Assembly (NCBI GenBank): GCA_014529385.2
Contig: CM043967.1
Span: 9,189,501-9,253,500 of the forward strand
DNA length: 64,000 nucleotides
Source: Adiantum capillus-veneris
Lineage: Eukaryota; Streptophyta; Polypodiopsida; Polypodiales; Pteridaceae
Reading direction: 5' to 3'
Positions 28,831 to 40,925 of the stretch are shown one piece after another. Position 1 is the stretch's first letter, and each line of letters starts with the position of its first letter. The notes beneath the pieces were generated by a model. The model worked only from the letters and a program-made list of their open reading frames with translations, had not been told where the DNA came from and ran no database searches. The translations under genes were made by a program, and so were the position numbers.

Positions 28831-30489
28831 TTTATGAAGGCACTAATCTTTTCTACAAAGAGGAGGATGAGGCAAAACCTGTAAATACATATGGAAAGTC
28901 CAAGCTGGAAGCAGAGCAGACTATCATGAAAGATTGGCCCAATTATGCAATTTTGAGGAGCAGCATAATTTATGGACCCAAACCTATTGTGCAGGTCAAG
29001 AAATCACTTCCTATTCAGGTAAGAAGGTTTTGGTAGCCTCGTGTTTCTTTTGTAGTGCTGCTTCTTGAACTCTCTTTACTGTATCCCGTTACAATTCTCA
29101 GTGGATTGAAGGTGTCCTTTTCGATGGCAAGCGACTAGAGTTTTTCAATGATGAGTTTCGATGCCCAGTCTTTGTAAAGGATGTTGTCATGGTGGTTGAG
29201 CTTCTACTCAGAAAACAAGAGAAAGGTAATTTGTTTAATTGCTCTTCTTTTCTTCATTATTTCTGAACTAGTAAATCTTGGTATAGAGGATAGATCTTGG
29301 GGATTATCACTGGGTTTAAAAAGGCATATGCGGATGGGCAGTTTTGCTGGAAAAGGACTGGGGCGGCTGGACTTGCATGCAGCATGAACAAGAATTTTGA
29401 CGAGTTAACATGCCTTGTTTCTTTGTGGACTATGAGGGAGGATTGATGACACAAACTTTGGGTACACACCAAGATTGCATTCCTGTCTTGGTGCTTGGAT
29501 GCCTACGGATGGAAACTTGGTTATTTTCTGACAGCAAGATGCATCCATAGGCATGTTAATATTTTAACTAGTAGTGCATCTTTCATTTGTATGCTTGCAT
29601 CCTTGTGTTCTTGTCATGTTGGATAGTTTCTTAAGTCTCATGCAGCCGAGCTAGTATAAATTTCCGCAGCCTCTTTTACAGGTTCACCCTACACTTTCAT
29701 AAATATGGCATGGCCTGTAAGTAGAAGTTAATGTCAACATTCACAGTTTGGGCAGCCATCTATACACAAAAAATACATTCTTTTACTGTGGGATGCTGTA
29801 CTTCTAACTTAGAACAGAGGTTCTGGATGCTGTAGTATTTTCTCAAGCTCACGAAAGCCAGCATTCCTTAGGTTTCGTTACGTGAGCTAATCCTCACAAC
29901 CACAAGAAAGCTTAAAAAATGCTGCATAAGATTTGTTTGAAGCTCAAAAATAACGGTGGGTGTATGAAAGGAATGAATACTTCTAGTACTACAGTCTAAT
30001 AGGAAATCGCTGTCTTTTGGAACGGTTGAAATAAGATTCTGTAGGAAAGACTCTGCTAATGCTTCAACGCCACCTTTTACTTCATAGGAGTACTTGCTCG
30101 TCTAGGTGTTGAAACAACTTGCTGTCGCCTCTTGTCTGTGTCTGGGTTGCAGAATCCACCTTACAGCTTCTACTGAATGTTGGAGGTCCCGAAAGGCTTT
30201 CACGCGCGGAAATGGCGGAGGTGGTTGCAGAGGTCAGAGGCTTTGATAAATCGCTTATAACAGATATTTCAGCTGCTTCTGTACGTATCATCTCATTGGC
30301 TGCATGCTTTCCAATCTAAGTTTTGGCAACATTACAACCCTAGGTCTATTTCTGATGGTACAGGTGAATCGTGGAGTTACAAGTCCAGCAGACATATCCA
30401 TGAATGTGAACAGATGTACATCGACATTAAATATATCACTCACTCCATTTCGAAAAGGTGTGGAGATGACCTTACAACCTCTTTCTTGA
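28831..30489 (+). CDS. MAT2B/RmlD-like Rossmann protein, four 3' exons
   Basis: Exons read 28831-29018, 29102-29225, 30153-30280 and 30364-30489, all with AG/GT borders and compatible phases; the stop is TGA at 30487-30489. The product matches plant methionine adenosyltransferase 2 beta-subunit-like or dTDP-4-dehydrorhamnose reductase-like proteins (NAD(P)-binding extended SDR). Exon 1 here carries VYEGTNLFYKEEDEAKPVN and the SDR active-site pair YGKSK, then ILRSSIIYGP. Exon 2 has FFNDEFRCPVFVKDVV. Exon 3 has NVGGPERLSRAEMAE. Exon 4 has GVTSPADISM and LTPFRKGVE. In animals the homologue regulates SAM synthetase; the plant role is less settled. The N-terminal dinucleotide-binding exon(s) are not in the window: upstream is only 108 bp of intron, then element F. 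All visible frames are open, so it may be a live gene with a very long intron, or a 5'-truncated copy. Confidence 0.88.
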
Positions 30490-30989
30490 ACGTCGAGCTT
30501 GTCTCATGTGTTTATGCAACGATGCAAATCTTCTTCTACTCTTGAGTCTAGGGAGCAATTGTACTGAGTTCAACCTTTTTGTTGGCGCTGCCTGCCTTAC
30601 TACCCTAAGCAGTGAGTGCCTTGCGTGCACATTTTCCAACGCAGCCTTCTTGCCTCAATGCTAATTACCTACTGTGGGGTGAAATATGTCGATTAGGCAT
30701 GCTGCAAAAAAAAAAAAAAACCGCTTTTGTGAAGGTTGTTTGTCTGGGGGTGGGCTTTTGAGTGTGTAAAATGTTGTGATGCACTATTGGCCGTCTAATT
30801 AGGCCCATTTTCAAAAAAGCAGTCATGGGTAAGACAATCAAGATAATGATGCCATGCACACAAGAAAAGGACTTGGAAGAAAAGGAAAAGGATTGATAAT
30901 GACCATAGAGGCCGGAAACCATAGCTACATATACACCATTTTGCAATCAGGTGTGTTCTGTGCATAAGAGAGAATATGTCGAGTGCCGT

Positions 30990-31022
<33 letters not shown>

Positions 31023-31023
31023 T

Positions 31024-31064
<41 letters not shown>

Positions 31065-31133
31065 TTCTGTACATATGTATGCAAATAAATGTTGAATGCC
31101 ATTAAATTGTAATTTTGAGTTGAATATTCACTC
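30490..31133 (+). other. Probable 3' UTR and downstream flank of the MAT2B-like gene
   Basis: Non-coding. An A run stands at 30705-30720 and an AATAAATG candidate poly(A) signal near 31085. The compound (GT)n(GA)n repeat at 30990-31062 lies before it. The exact transcript end cannot be seen. Confidence 0.5.
30990..31062. repeat. (GT)n(GA)n microsatellite
   Basis: About 30 bp of GT followed by about 40 bp of GA with one G interruption, downstream of the last MAT2B exon. Confidence 0.95.
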
Positions 31134-31329
31134 CGAAATTTTTTTGAATGATTTATTGCACATATTCAAACAAACATGATTGTGCTTTTGTGAAGATAAG
31201 CATAACATGCTACTGTTCTAAGAACATAGAACGCGGATTTTGCTCTAAATTTTAAAGGAAAGAAAGACATGCTCGAGTCTAGTTGTGGAAGACCTTGATC
31301 TAAATTCCACGTAGACTTAGTTGTACCCT

Positions 31330-31581
31330 TTATTGTATCAAGTCTCTCTTTGTGGGAGAATCTATAATACAAAAGCGTATTGAAGGGGGAATCGGTTCCA
31401 CATAAATCCGATCATCAACTGTTGTCAAGTTTTTTAATTCTCTCTTGCAGAAGTACTGTTCATGTCAAGTTAGTTAAGTGAAATGGTTATGTTGCTATTG
31501 TTAATTAAGTTCACTCTCATAAAAATGCTGTAATTTTTTTAATTTCGTTATTCTCAAAGTTCATAGGCCATTTCCATTACA
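31330..31581 (+). repeat. 5' LTR remnant of element G
   Basis: It matches the last 280 bp or so of the 3' LTR (38460-38740), for example GTATCAAGTCTCTCTT and AGTTCATAGGCCATTTCC. The left limit is approximate. Confidence 0.75.
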
Positions 31582-31600
31582 TTGGTATTAGAGCTATTGG
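31582..31600 (+). other. Primer-binding site of element G, tRNA-Met type
   Basis: TTGGTATTAGAGCTATTGG starts right after the LTR. It differs from the plant initiator site TGGTATCAGAGC by one base over the core. Confidence 0.8.
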
Positions 31601-32329
31601 TTTCTCTTTTCTTGCTTAAGAAGAGAGGTCCTTAAGTTGTCCATGAAAGATTGGATCTGATCATTGCAATAGGGTAAGTGGGATAGGGATCTATTATCTT
31701 GGTTGAAAAGGACTTAGTTCGAGTTACACCGTTCTTAATAATGGAGTCTTTTGGGGCTTGCCTTTGGCTTGACCATTATTGGGCTATTAACAACTACTAT
31801 AGAAACCATAATGAACCGAGCAATGTTAGACTCTTTTGACTAGCTTTGTAATCAACAGTCTCTAAGCCGCGGTTGTGGTTGTTCGAGAACTAATATTCAG
31901 AGGAAAAGAAGAGTAGCGACTATGATTTTTGAGGATGCCAAAGCACAAGTTAATTTTTATATAAGTTTAATTAGCATGGTTGACAACAATCAAGAGTAGA
32001 ATTGACAATAATCAAGAGAGTAGAATGAATATTGACAACTTTCATTGTGCACATGAAAATGCTACTGATGATGCTTCAATGTTTGTTAACTATCTTGTTA
32101 CTAGGTTGCAATAAGCTATGGATAGTCTTGCTTTGTAAGCCGAAGTTACTCAATAACTTCGTGCTTATGGGATTTCCCTTTCTCTCCACGAGGGAGAGAG
32201 TTTAGGAGGTCTCTTGATAAGACTCCCAAAAGAAGACTATCTCTCATAAGAGAGGAGGAATTCAATGAACGTGAGAGAAGTGAATAACGAAGTTCCTCTG
32301 AAATATAGCTCCATGAAAATGGCGGTCTA

Positions 32330-33340
32330 AACGATCGTTAGCTCCTCCTAAGAGGAAACGATCGATTCATAGTCCTCGTGACTCTGAAAAGGAAGAGAGG
32401 AAACAAAAGAAGAAAAAGGTTAGAAAGAGGTCACTCTCTTCTCCTTCTTCTTTACCTTCCTCCTCTTCCGACGAAAAGAACAACTATTCTCTTAGAGAAT
32501 ACAAGTGGAGAGGACATCACAAATCCTACCATGCATGGTGAAGGTCTCAAAAGCTCAAGAAATGCAAAGAGGGAAGAAAGAGTATCCCTTTTCTCACCTA
32601 TTGATAGTACCTTTGGTGATATCAACAAAGTGTTGGCCTTCATCCAACAATTTGATACGACCTTTGGAGGCGAGGGCTTCACAGAGTCCTCTAAGCTACG
32701 TCATATAGGTATGCACTTCCAAAAATCTGCTCGCCGATGGTGGCCTAGCTTTCGTGGCAACGACGAAGCCCCAAAGACATGGAAAACTCTATGAGTCTTC
32801 ATCATGAAGAAATTCCTTGCAAGCGATGCAAATGACAAAGTGCTTATCGAATGCTGAAGTTTAAAGCTGCTCTCTAATGAGTCTATCCACAAATAAATAT
32901 GTTCACAAGTCTTGGGATTTATATCTCAAGGCTATGGTCTTTCAAAAGATAGACTTCGTCGAGCAAAAGCAACAATTCTGTGCGGGATTACCTGAAGAAA
33001 TGACAGAGTATGTCAACTCCCAACGGCTTGGTTCTATCACCGAAGTAATCTACCACACTATGATTGCTTCGCGCATCAATTTTTAACAAGGAGTTAAAAG
33101 GAATATCAAGCCCATGAAAAACAAAGACAAAAATGATGCAAAGAGAGAGAGCAATGTAAGTTCTTTCCAAGGCAATTCCAACAACAACAACAATCGATCC
33201 AAGGAGAAGGGAGTTTACAAAGGTAAAAATAAACTCTCTCCTGAAGAGCTAAAAGCTTTTCGTAAGGATCACAAATGCTTGTGGGAAGCAAGGACATGGC
33301 TATCGTTCTTAACCCAAAAGAAATGCCCACATTGAGACTC
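32330..33340 (+). pseudogene. Element G gag
   Basis: A Lys/Arg then Ser/Pro-rich leader is followed by the gag domain with NKVLAFIQQFDTTFGGEGF, SARRWWPSF and TW, clearly related to element C gag. A TGA at about 32792 and frame changes follow. A later block 32877-33086 holds the CAGLPEEMTEYV segment and ends TAA. An Asn-rich and Lys-rich tail (33100-33270) precedes a CCHC-like region near 33270-33320. Confidence 0.82.
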
Positions 33341-33389
33341 CTAGAGCTTCCAGGATCGAAGCTCCAATAGAGGATGCTCATTGCAAAGG

Positions 33390-33730
33390 ATCACCTCTCT
33401 CCTATACTTGCGAGCATGATGTCTTCATCTTCTTTAACCCTGGCTCTACTCACAATTTCATATCAACGGAGTTGACCACCAAGTTAGGCATTCAAGCTCG
33501 TGAGATGGGAGATGTGGTTCTAGCCGATAGAGCCTTCAAGGGACAAGAAGCCGCAGTTACTTCTTTGATTGGAAAATTGAGGCTTAATGTTCAAGGCTAT
33601 GTTGACAAAGAAGATTTCTTCATCTCTCCTCCTCAAGCATGAAGATGTCATCTTAGGAGTACCATGGTTTGACCGTATGGCTGTTAATGTAAAGTTCCCT
33701 GAAAGAAGGTTGTATTTCAAGTACAAGTAA
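33390..33730 (+). pseudogene. Element G protease
   Basis: HDVFIFFNPGSTHNFIS carries the active-site position as N-P-G instead of D-S/T-G, followed by TTKLGIQAREMG and GKLRLNVQGYVDKEDFF. Frames change near 33625. The substituted Asp means no protease activity is expected. Confidence 0.8.
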
Positions 33731-34039
33731 AAGAATATGTACATAGATGCTTATGAGCCTGGCCGTACTATATCCCTTGTAAATTCTCTTGCTTTTGACA
33801 AATCAATGAAAAGCTCAGTTTTTGCGTGTATGATTTTTGTCACATAATCCATAAAAAGTTCTAATGTTTTATTAAATAAAAATGGTAGGAATCAGCAAGA
33901 GTTAGACTTGTCTAATTTTCTAAACAGATTCCAAGATGTTTTTGTCGATGATATGCCTATGGACTCACCTCCAAAACCAGGGGATGAGGCCATTGAATTG
34001 AGCTCATACTAGGAAGCTCACTGCCTAACAAGCCTCCTT

Positions 34040-34866
34040 ATCGAGTTTCCCAAGCTCAACAAGAGGAGATTACGAGGCAAGTACAAGAATTGGTAAAAGG
34101 GATGATGAGGCCTAGCTCCTCTCCTTTTTGTTCTTCGGCCCTTTTAGTGCAAAAGAAAGATGATACATACCGCATGTGTGTGGACTATTGAACACTAAAC
34201 TATATCACTATCAAAAACAGATTTTTCCTAATGTGGGTAGGTCTCTTTGATAAGCTACAAGGTTCAACCTACTTCAGTAGGATTGACTTTAAAAGTGGCT
34301 ATCATCAAATAAGGATAGTGAATGAAAATATCATAAAGATTGCGTTCCATACAACGTTTGGTCTTTATGAGTATCTTGTTATGCCTTTTGGTTTGACAAA
34401 TGCTCCAGCCACGTTCAATCCTTTAATGGAGAAAATCTTTAGACCCTACCGCAAATTCATTGGAATGTTCTTTGATGATATCAACATCTACTCCAAGTCC
34501 TTGGAGGAGCATAAGCAACATCTTCAGGTGATATTTCAAGTTTTGAGGGAGAACAAGCTTTTTATCAATCAAAAGAAGAGCGAATTTTTCCTACAAGAGA
34601 TTCAATACTTAGGTCATATTATCTTTCAAGATGGTATCCGTATGGATCCATCAAAGTTGGAGGTATTAAAAGCATGGCTTTATCCAAGGAATCTACATGA
34701 GCTACGAAGCTTTATTGGTATGTGTGCATACTACAGACGCTTCATAGCAAAATTCTCTCAAATAGGAGGACCATTGCATGACTTAATAAAGAAGAACATT
34801 AAGTACTCATGGACTGCTAAAGAGAAAAATGCTTTCGACAAGCTCAAAGAGAATCTTACCTCCTAA
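34040..34866 (+). pseudogene. Element G reverse transcriptase
   Basis: SSSPFCSSALLVQKKD and RMCVDY are followed by an in-frame TGA at 34189-34191, then TLNYITIKNRF. The frame stays open from 34192 to 34865: FSRIDFKSGYHQIRI (first catalytic Asp), TTFGLYEYLVMPFGLTNAPA, the box FFDD in place of YxDD, EIQYLGHI, MCAYYRRFIAKFS. A TAA at 34864-34866 separates it from RNase H. It is among the best-preserved RTs in the window. Confidence 0.9.
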
Positions 34867-34869
34867 CCA

Positions 34870-35300
34870 ATGCTTATGCTTTTGGATCTCTCACAGCCAT
34901 TTAAGGTCCAATGTGATGCTTGTGGTGATTGCCTTGGAGCAGTCTTGCTTCAAGAAGGGCATGCCATAACATATGAGAGCCGAAGGCTCAATGCCGATGA
35001 ACGGGTCTTGGACATATACAAAAAAAAGTTTTTAGCTGTTCTATATGCCCTAGACACATGGAAACACTATCTATCGGGGACTCCATTTATTTTGCGAATG
35101 GACCACCAAAGTTTCAAGTACTTCATGGCGCAAACCAAGCTTTTCGACAAACAAATCAGGTGGGCAAATTTTCTTTCATAATTATATTTTCATATTGCTC
35201 ACATTACTAGAAAGCATAACCATGTGGCCGATGCACTTTGACGACAACCACGAGTCAATGCGATGTCTATAGTAGCTCACAATGATCTATATCTTCTATG
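34870..35300 (+). pseudogene. Element G RNase H
   Basis: FKVQCDACGDCLGAVLLQEG holds the first catalytic Asp; then come YESRRL, YKKKFLAVLYALDTWKHYL (the usual Glu of YEKELLA is Lys here) and MDHQSFKYF. Stops at 35179 and in VADAL*RQ follow. Confidence 0.85.
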
Positions 35301-36130
35301 ATAGATGAGTATGCTATTGACTCTGACTTTAAAGATATAATGTTAGCCCTTGCATTGGGCAAGAAAGAAGAACCATTCACCTTACAGGATGGTTATCTTC
35401 TCCATGGCAAGAGGCTATGTGTTACCCACTCCCTTCATGAGAAAGTCATGTATGAATCCCATGCTCCTTCCTATGCAGGGCATAGAGGCATTCAACCTAC
35501 TCCTCAAAGAGTAGAGACATACTTATATTGGCCTACCATGAAAGTAGACATACAAGAGTATGTTTCAAAATGTGTGGTATGCCAAAAGACCAAGTATGAT
35601 AGTGGAAAGCAACCTGGATTACTCCAACCACCATTGCCAATCCCTAATTCACCACGGGAGAGTATATCCATGGATTTTATCTTTGGATTATCCAAGTTTA
35701 TCCATGGGAATACGGGAATATGGTCAATAGTCGACAGGTTTAGCAAGCAATTATACTTTATTCCTATAAAAAAGACTATTAAGGCACACCAAATTGCAAT
35801 CCTCTTCATACCTCAAATTTTCAAATACCATGGATTACCAATATCCATTGTGTAAGATAGAGATCCTTGAATGACCAGTAATTTTTGGAAAGGTCTCTTT
35901 GAAAATCTAGGTATAAGATTGAATTTCTCTTCGGCCTATCACGGGTGGGCAAAGTGAGATAGCCAATCTTACGATTCTTGATCTACTAAAGACTTATGTT
36001 ACAGAAGTAGATCAATGCTCACAATGGGAGAAGTACTTACCCCTTGTAGAGTACGCATAGAATAATATTGTTCATACTACTACAAGAAAAGCACCTTTTC
36101 AGATAATAAAGGGAAGACCTAAAAGTGCCT
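35298..36130 (+). pseudogene. Element G integrase core
   Basis: The zinc-binding part has His in ESHAPSYAGHRG and Cys in CVVCQKTK. The first catalytic Asp lies in ISMDFIFGL; the stretch PIKKTIKAHQIA and KYHGLPISIV follow, with a stop at 35853-35855 just before DRDP. Downstream, TSNFWKGLFENLG and the decayed Glu region are in broken frames to about 36130. Confidence 0.85.
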
Positions 36131-36745
36131 TGCTACTTACAGTACATTGGAAGATCTTTACTGCTGATGAGTATAGCCGTGACCTACAAGTATCTTTCCA
36201 AAAGATTAAGAAGGCTATATCCATCTCTCAACAAAAGCAAAAGGTTGCTGCTGATAAGCAAAGGAGGGTCTTAACGTTCAAGAAAAATGATTGGATCTTA
36301 CTCAAGTTTTCCAAGGCTCGATTGAGGCAAATGACGTGCAAAAATCCTACGGGCCATCAAAAGTATTATGCTAAACTAGAAAAAAGATACTATGGTCCTT
36401 TTCAAATCTGGAAGCCCATCAATGACATGGCTTATCAACTCAAGTTGCCCAACCATTGGCTCATACACAATGCTTTTCATGTGAGCCTACTTAAGACCTA
36501 TAAAGGAGAGCCACCAAGAGAATCAATTATAGAAGACCCATGAGAGATTGAAGATCAAGAAGAGGTGCTACACTCCGAAGATATCCTTCGGCATGAGGAC
36601 AAGGTGCTACGACATGGTAAGATTATCCGACGATATCTTATATAAATTCAAAAATTATCCTTTGGAAGATGCTAGATGGATGCAAGGAATACAACTTAAG
36701 GATAGTATGAACCTTGTCAATGCTTACAATGCTACATTAGAGTAA
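36130..36745 (+). pseudogene. Element G integrase C-terminus and chromodomain
   Basis: An open block 36130-36543 carries NDWILLKFSKARLRQM, the GPY/F-type KRYYGPFQI and [11 protein letters not shown], ending in TGA. The chromodomain follows: HSEDILRHEDKVLRHGKII in one frame, then FKNYPLEDARWMQG in another (36548-36745). Confidence 0.82.
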
Positions 36746-37103
36746 GCAAATTTAGATGTTTCTTTTAAATGATAAATGTTTTAGTCTTATAAGACTAATT
36801 CTCTTTTTCTTGTGCACAGATTTAAATAGTATGCATACTTAGAATCATGTTTGTGATGACAACGTCTCTCAACCACCAAGTAAAATTTGTCACTCTACTA
36901 TCGGAGAATAAAATGAACTCAAGAGCAGACATGTTTGTGGGAGCTAAGTCTCCCAAGCTCTAAATAGATTAGTCATCCATCTTGGGATGATGTTGTAGCG
37001 TAAAAAGGGATCCTCTACCCGCTAAGAAACATCAACTAATGACTCAGGTTTTATCTCGTCTACCTCATAGTTGAGGACGACTATGATTTCAAGAGAGAGG
37101 TAA

Positions 37104-37989
37104 TATCATAAAATCTAATATCTAACCAACCCAAATGATTTTCTCATATTAAATTGATCATTTAATGTGGGAGAATAAAGGCAAACAAGGGTTAGAATAT
37201 AGACATGTGCTTATGGATCTATCTCAACACGGGGCCAAAGTCAAAGGGTCAAAACAAGAGATGGTCTGTCAAAGAGAAATGCTAGCTAATGGAGCTTACA
37301 GACCTTAGGGTTATCTTCATTAAAGACCTCCAAAGGTTAGTGTTAAAAGTCCTTAGACCTTAGGCAAGACCTTTGGCAAGCTAGGGTTGTGCTTGAGGTG
37401 CTAATGGAGCTTACAGACCTTAGGGTTAGCTTCATTAAAGACCTCCAAAGGTTAGTGTTAAAAGTCCTTAGACCTTAGGCAAGCTAGGGTTGTGCTTGAG
37501 GTGGAAACCTGGCCCAAGCTTGAGGTGCTTGTCATGCTCTCTGACTAAGGTGCTTAATGACTAAGGTGCTAGAGGGGATTAAGGTGTTCAAAAAGTCAAA
37601 AGAAAGCCTATAAATGAGGGGGTGAGCCATGAGAGTAGGGGATGGGCTGGAGTGTCCACTCCCCCATCCAAAGGGCACCCCTTGCTCAAAGAGGCAAAAG
37701 GGACACATGTGAAGCCCCTAGCTAGGTTGCCCTCATGGTGTGCCTAAAGGCTATTAATTGACCCTTAAAGGTGTCCAATAATAATTTAGCTAATAAAATT
37801 GATTCTTTATGCATTTATCAAGTCCTCTCTCTCAAAGGAGAAAGGAGGACACTTGTCCAAGAACTACCCCTATTGCTAGTTATGACCCAGGCTTGTGATT
37901 GGCTAGGCTTGAGAGAGCCAATGAGCTTCAACAAGGCCAAAAAGAGGGGGTCGATCCAAGAAAATTGGGGGACTAGCTTGACAGGTATA

Positions 37990-38058
<69 letters not shown>

Positions 38059-38740
38059 ATTGTGTGAAGTGCCAAGTGCAAGAACTCCATCTCCTTCTCC
38101 AAGCTTGTTGAGAAGTTGAGAGCCTACACCAACACTTTTGGAAATGGAATGAAATCCAACCAAGAGCCATGCTCCAATGCTAAAGCTTGTCATCTTCTCC
38201 GTCTTCATTACATTGCTATTATGCTATGCTAAGCAAGAAGAGTGATGATAATTGAGGAACTATTTTTTCTCATATGAATTTTTCTTCTTCCTCTTCCCTT
38301 CCCTCATTCCCCGCTAGCTCTCTCAATCTTTGAAGGAGTTTGAGGCCGTGGGACTGAGGCTCAGGATGGTTAATGCTTTTACAAAGGTTATGTTATGCTT
38401 GTGATGCATGGAGTTTTCCATCTTCATTGCATCACCTAGGTCTCAAGGAAGCCTAAGATTGTATTGTATCAAGTCTCTCTTAATGGGAGAATCTATAATA
38501 CAAAAGCCTATTGAAGGGGGGACTGGCTCCACATAAATCCGGTCTTCAACTGTTGTAAAGTTCTCTAATTCTCTCTCTTGCAAAAGTATTGTTCATGCCA
38601 AGTTAATTAAGTATATAATGGTTATGTTGCTACCGCTAATTAAGTTCACCCTCTATGTTCTCAAAGTAGTCTCATAAAAATGCTCACTCTAATTCTTTTA
38701 ATTCCGCTTTCCTCAAAGTTCATAGGCCATTTCCATTACA
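37104..38740 (+). repeat. 3' LTR of element G, about 1637 bp
   Basis: It starts TATCATAAAATC (TG changed to TA) after the purine tract TTTCAAGAGAGAGG and ends CCATTTCCATTACA. It contains a 115-bp tandem duplication (37285-37399/37400-37502) and a (TC)n(AC)n run at 37987-38057. Confidence 0.8.
37285..37502. repeat. Tandem duplication of about 115 bp in the element G LTR
   Basis: GCTAATGGAGCTTACAGACC begins both copies (37285 and 37400). The second copy lacks 12 bases (ACCTTTGGCAAG) present in the first. It is otherwise almost identical, so it is recent. Confidence 0.9.
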
Positions 38741-38864
38741 CTATCGAGCATGAAACAAAAACCACTTGTGAACACTTGTGTGTCATGGAAACTTATCTAA
38801 TCCAAGTTAAAAAAAGCATGGAAATCTAGCGACAATGATCTCCTCTAGGGATACAAGAATATTG

Positions 38865-39830
38865 TCACTCAAGTAGTGAAAGATCCTCATCACTGTTCCC
38901 AATGCTTAGACTTGGGCTATGCATAAAATTTCTCACTTGTGAGGCTGAAAACTGAATATTTGGCTTTGTAATACATACATAAATGAGGCAACCAATAGCT
39001 TTCTTATAGAGGGTAACATGTATAGGATCTCTAGTATTATATAAAAGTAACGTCAATCCTATTTCCATAGGTGTGGCAATTGGCTTGCAATCATCAAGTC
39101 CAAATTTGCTTAGCAAAATTTTCACATACTTTGTATGACATAATGCAACACCTCATCATACTCCTTAAAGTGAATGCTCAAATAATGAAGCAAACTCCAA
39201 ATATGGTGTCTCAAATGTGGCATTCAAATGAGCTTCAAATCCAACAAAATGTGTCATTCGACCAATGAGTAATCATTTATCCACATATACAACAATGATA
39301 AGATATACATCATTTGCACATTCTACAAACAAAGTACTCTTAATTGGACTATTTCAAAAGCCACGTGGAGGTCAAATGTTTATCCATCTTCTCATACCAA
39401 GTACGAGGAGATTGCTTTAAACCATACAATGTTTTATTACATATGTATACTTTCTTTTCTTGTCTTTTTTTGACAAAATCATGAGTTTGTATTATATACG
39501 TTGTCAATACACAAATGAAATGAACAATAGCCATACGACCATCTCCTATCCAACTTCTGTTTGAGCTTATAAACCCATTTTGTACCAATGGCCGTTTTTC
39601 CAGGAGGCAATTATAAAGACTAAGTATTGTTCTTCATAAGTGCATCATATACATCTTGCATTGCAGATATCCAATTTTTGGAATTTTGTGCTTCATGAAA
39701 TGCACACGTACTTGAAGTAGCCGAAGCATAACAATTTGATACACAAAAAACATTTTCAAAATCCGAATGAATACGATTAAACAAAGGTGCATCCAATTTA
39801 TATTCACGCAAAGTTTGCACTAGTCATTTT
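38865..39830 (-). pseudogene. Element H reverse transcriptase, main copy
   Basis: Minus strand: RT start FHEAQNSKNWISAMQDVYDALMKNNT (39700-39620), the KVYICNKTLYGLKQSPRTWYEKM block (39460-39390), then FGLDDCKPIATPM and AIGCLIYVCITKPNIQFSASQV (39110-38950). These are standard copia RT to RNase H linker motifs. The YVDD segment between 39349 and 39125 is not readable. Confidence 0.8.
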
Positions 39831-40129
39831 GACATGCCTCTAGCTTTCTCATTTTCAGCTATATCCTCATCATTTACATTAGAATCAGAAATAGGTTGAT
39901 CTGTGATATCAAGTAAAAATGTGCGTAAGCTATAAATTTTCTCATTGGACTTAAATTTGTATTCCCACCATTGAAACGAGGTAACAAGGTGTCAAAAATG
40001 CTATGTAATTACACACGTATCTTTAATGTTTGATTATTGTATATTGCATCCAAGATAAGCTATCCGTGCACCAGATGAAATGAACAACAATCATACAAAG
40101 AACTTTCTACAACAAACCTTGCCTTGTAA

Positions 40130-40600
40130 CGATCAATACTACCATCCACCTTATGTTTTAGATTATAAGCCTATTTTTACTACATTTTGTACTAATGGCC
40201 TTCTTGCCAAGAGGCAAGTCACATAAAGCAGAAGTATTGTCATAGCAACCATCCAGTTTTTTGAATTTTGTGTTTTATCAAATGTAAGAAATTCCTTCTC
40301 ATTACATATACTTGAAATAGCAAAAGCGTAACAATATGAAGCATTATGAGAGCTTGAATGAGTATGATCAGACAAATGTGCATCCAATTTACTATCACGC
40401 AAAGTCTGCACCAACCATTTTGACATACCTCTAGCCATCTCCTCATTGAGTGTATCATTTACATTTGCATCAGAAATAGAGTGATTTGTGACATCAATTG
40501 AAATCTGCATAGGCTAAATATTTGCCTCATTTGGACTAACGTTTGTATTCCCACCATTGAAAAGAAACAACAAGGTATCAAAAATGTCATGTGAGCTTGT
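40130..40600 (-). repeat. Second, diverged copy of the element H RT start
   Basis: This stretch repeats 39520-39990 in the same orientation: KTQNSKNWMVAM here against EAQNSKNWISAM there, and matching nucleotide blocks around the LVQTLR/MQTLREYKLDA segment. It is either an internal segmental duplication or a piece of a related copia inserted in tandem. Confidence 0.7.
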
Positions 40601-40925
40601 GCATGTCTCTTCAGGACACAACAAGAAGGGATGAACTGCATCTTCTACAAAAATAACGTTTGGAGAAGTTAGGACGCATTTTGACTACGGATGATATAAC
40701 ATGTAACCGTGGATCTCAACACTATAATCAACAAAAATGCATTTGACAAGCTTATCATCCAATTTTGACAAAGATGCATTTGACAGGCTTATCACCCAAT
40801 TTTCCATGTTTAGGGCTTATGCCATGCAAAGCTTGAGTGGGATACCTATTAAGTATGTAGGCAACACACATGGGTAGCCTCATGTGACAAATCTAGGCTT
40901 TTAACCATACATGATCATGTCATCT

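Larger units (their letters stand above)
31330..38740 (+). mobile_element. Element G: Ty3/gypsy chromovirus with truncated 5' LTR
   Basis: 5' LTR remnant (about 31330-31581), primer site, gag, protease, RT, RNase H, integrase, chromodomain, purine tract and a 1637-bp 3' LTR. All is on the + strand with every domain in the expected order. The LTRs share the end TAGGCCATTTCCATTACA. They lack the AATAAAGAAATACC motif of the other gypsy families here, so this is a separate family. The truncated 5' LTR rules out a target-duplication test. Confidence 0.9.
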
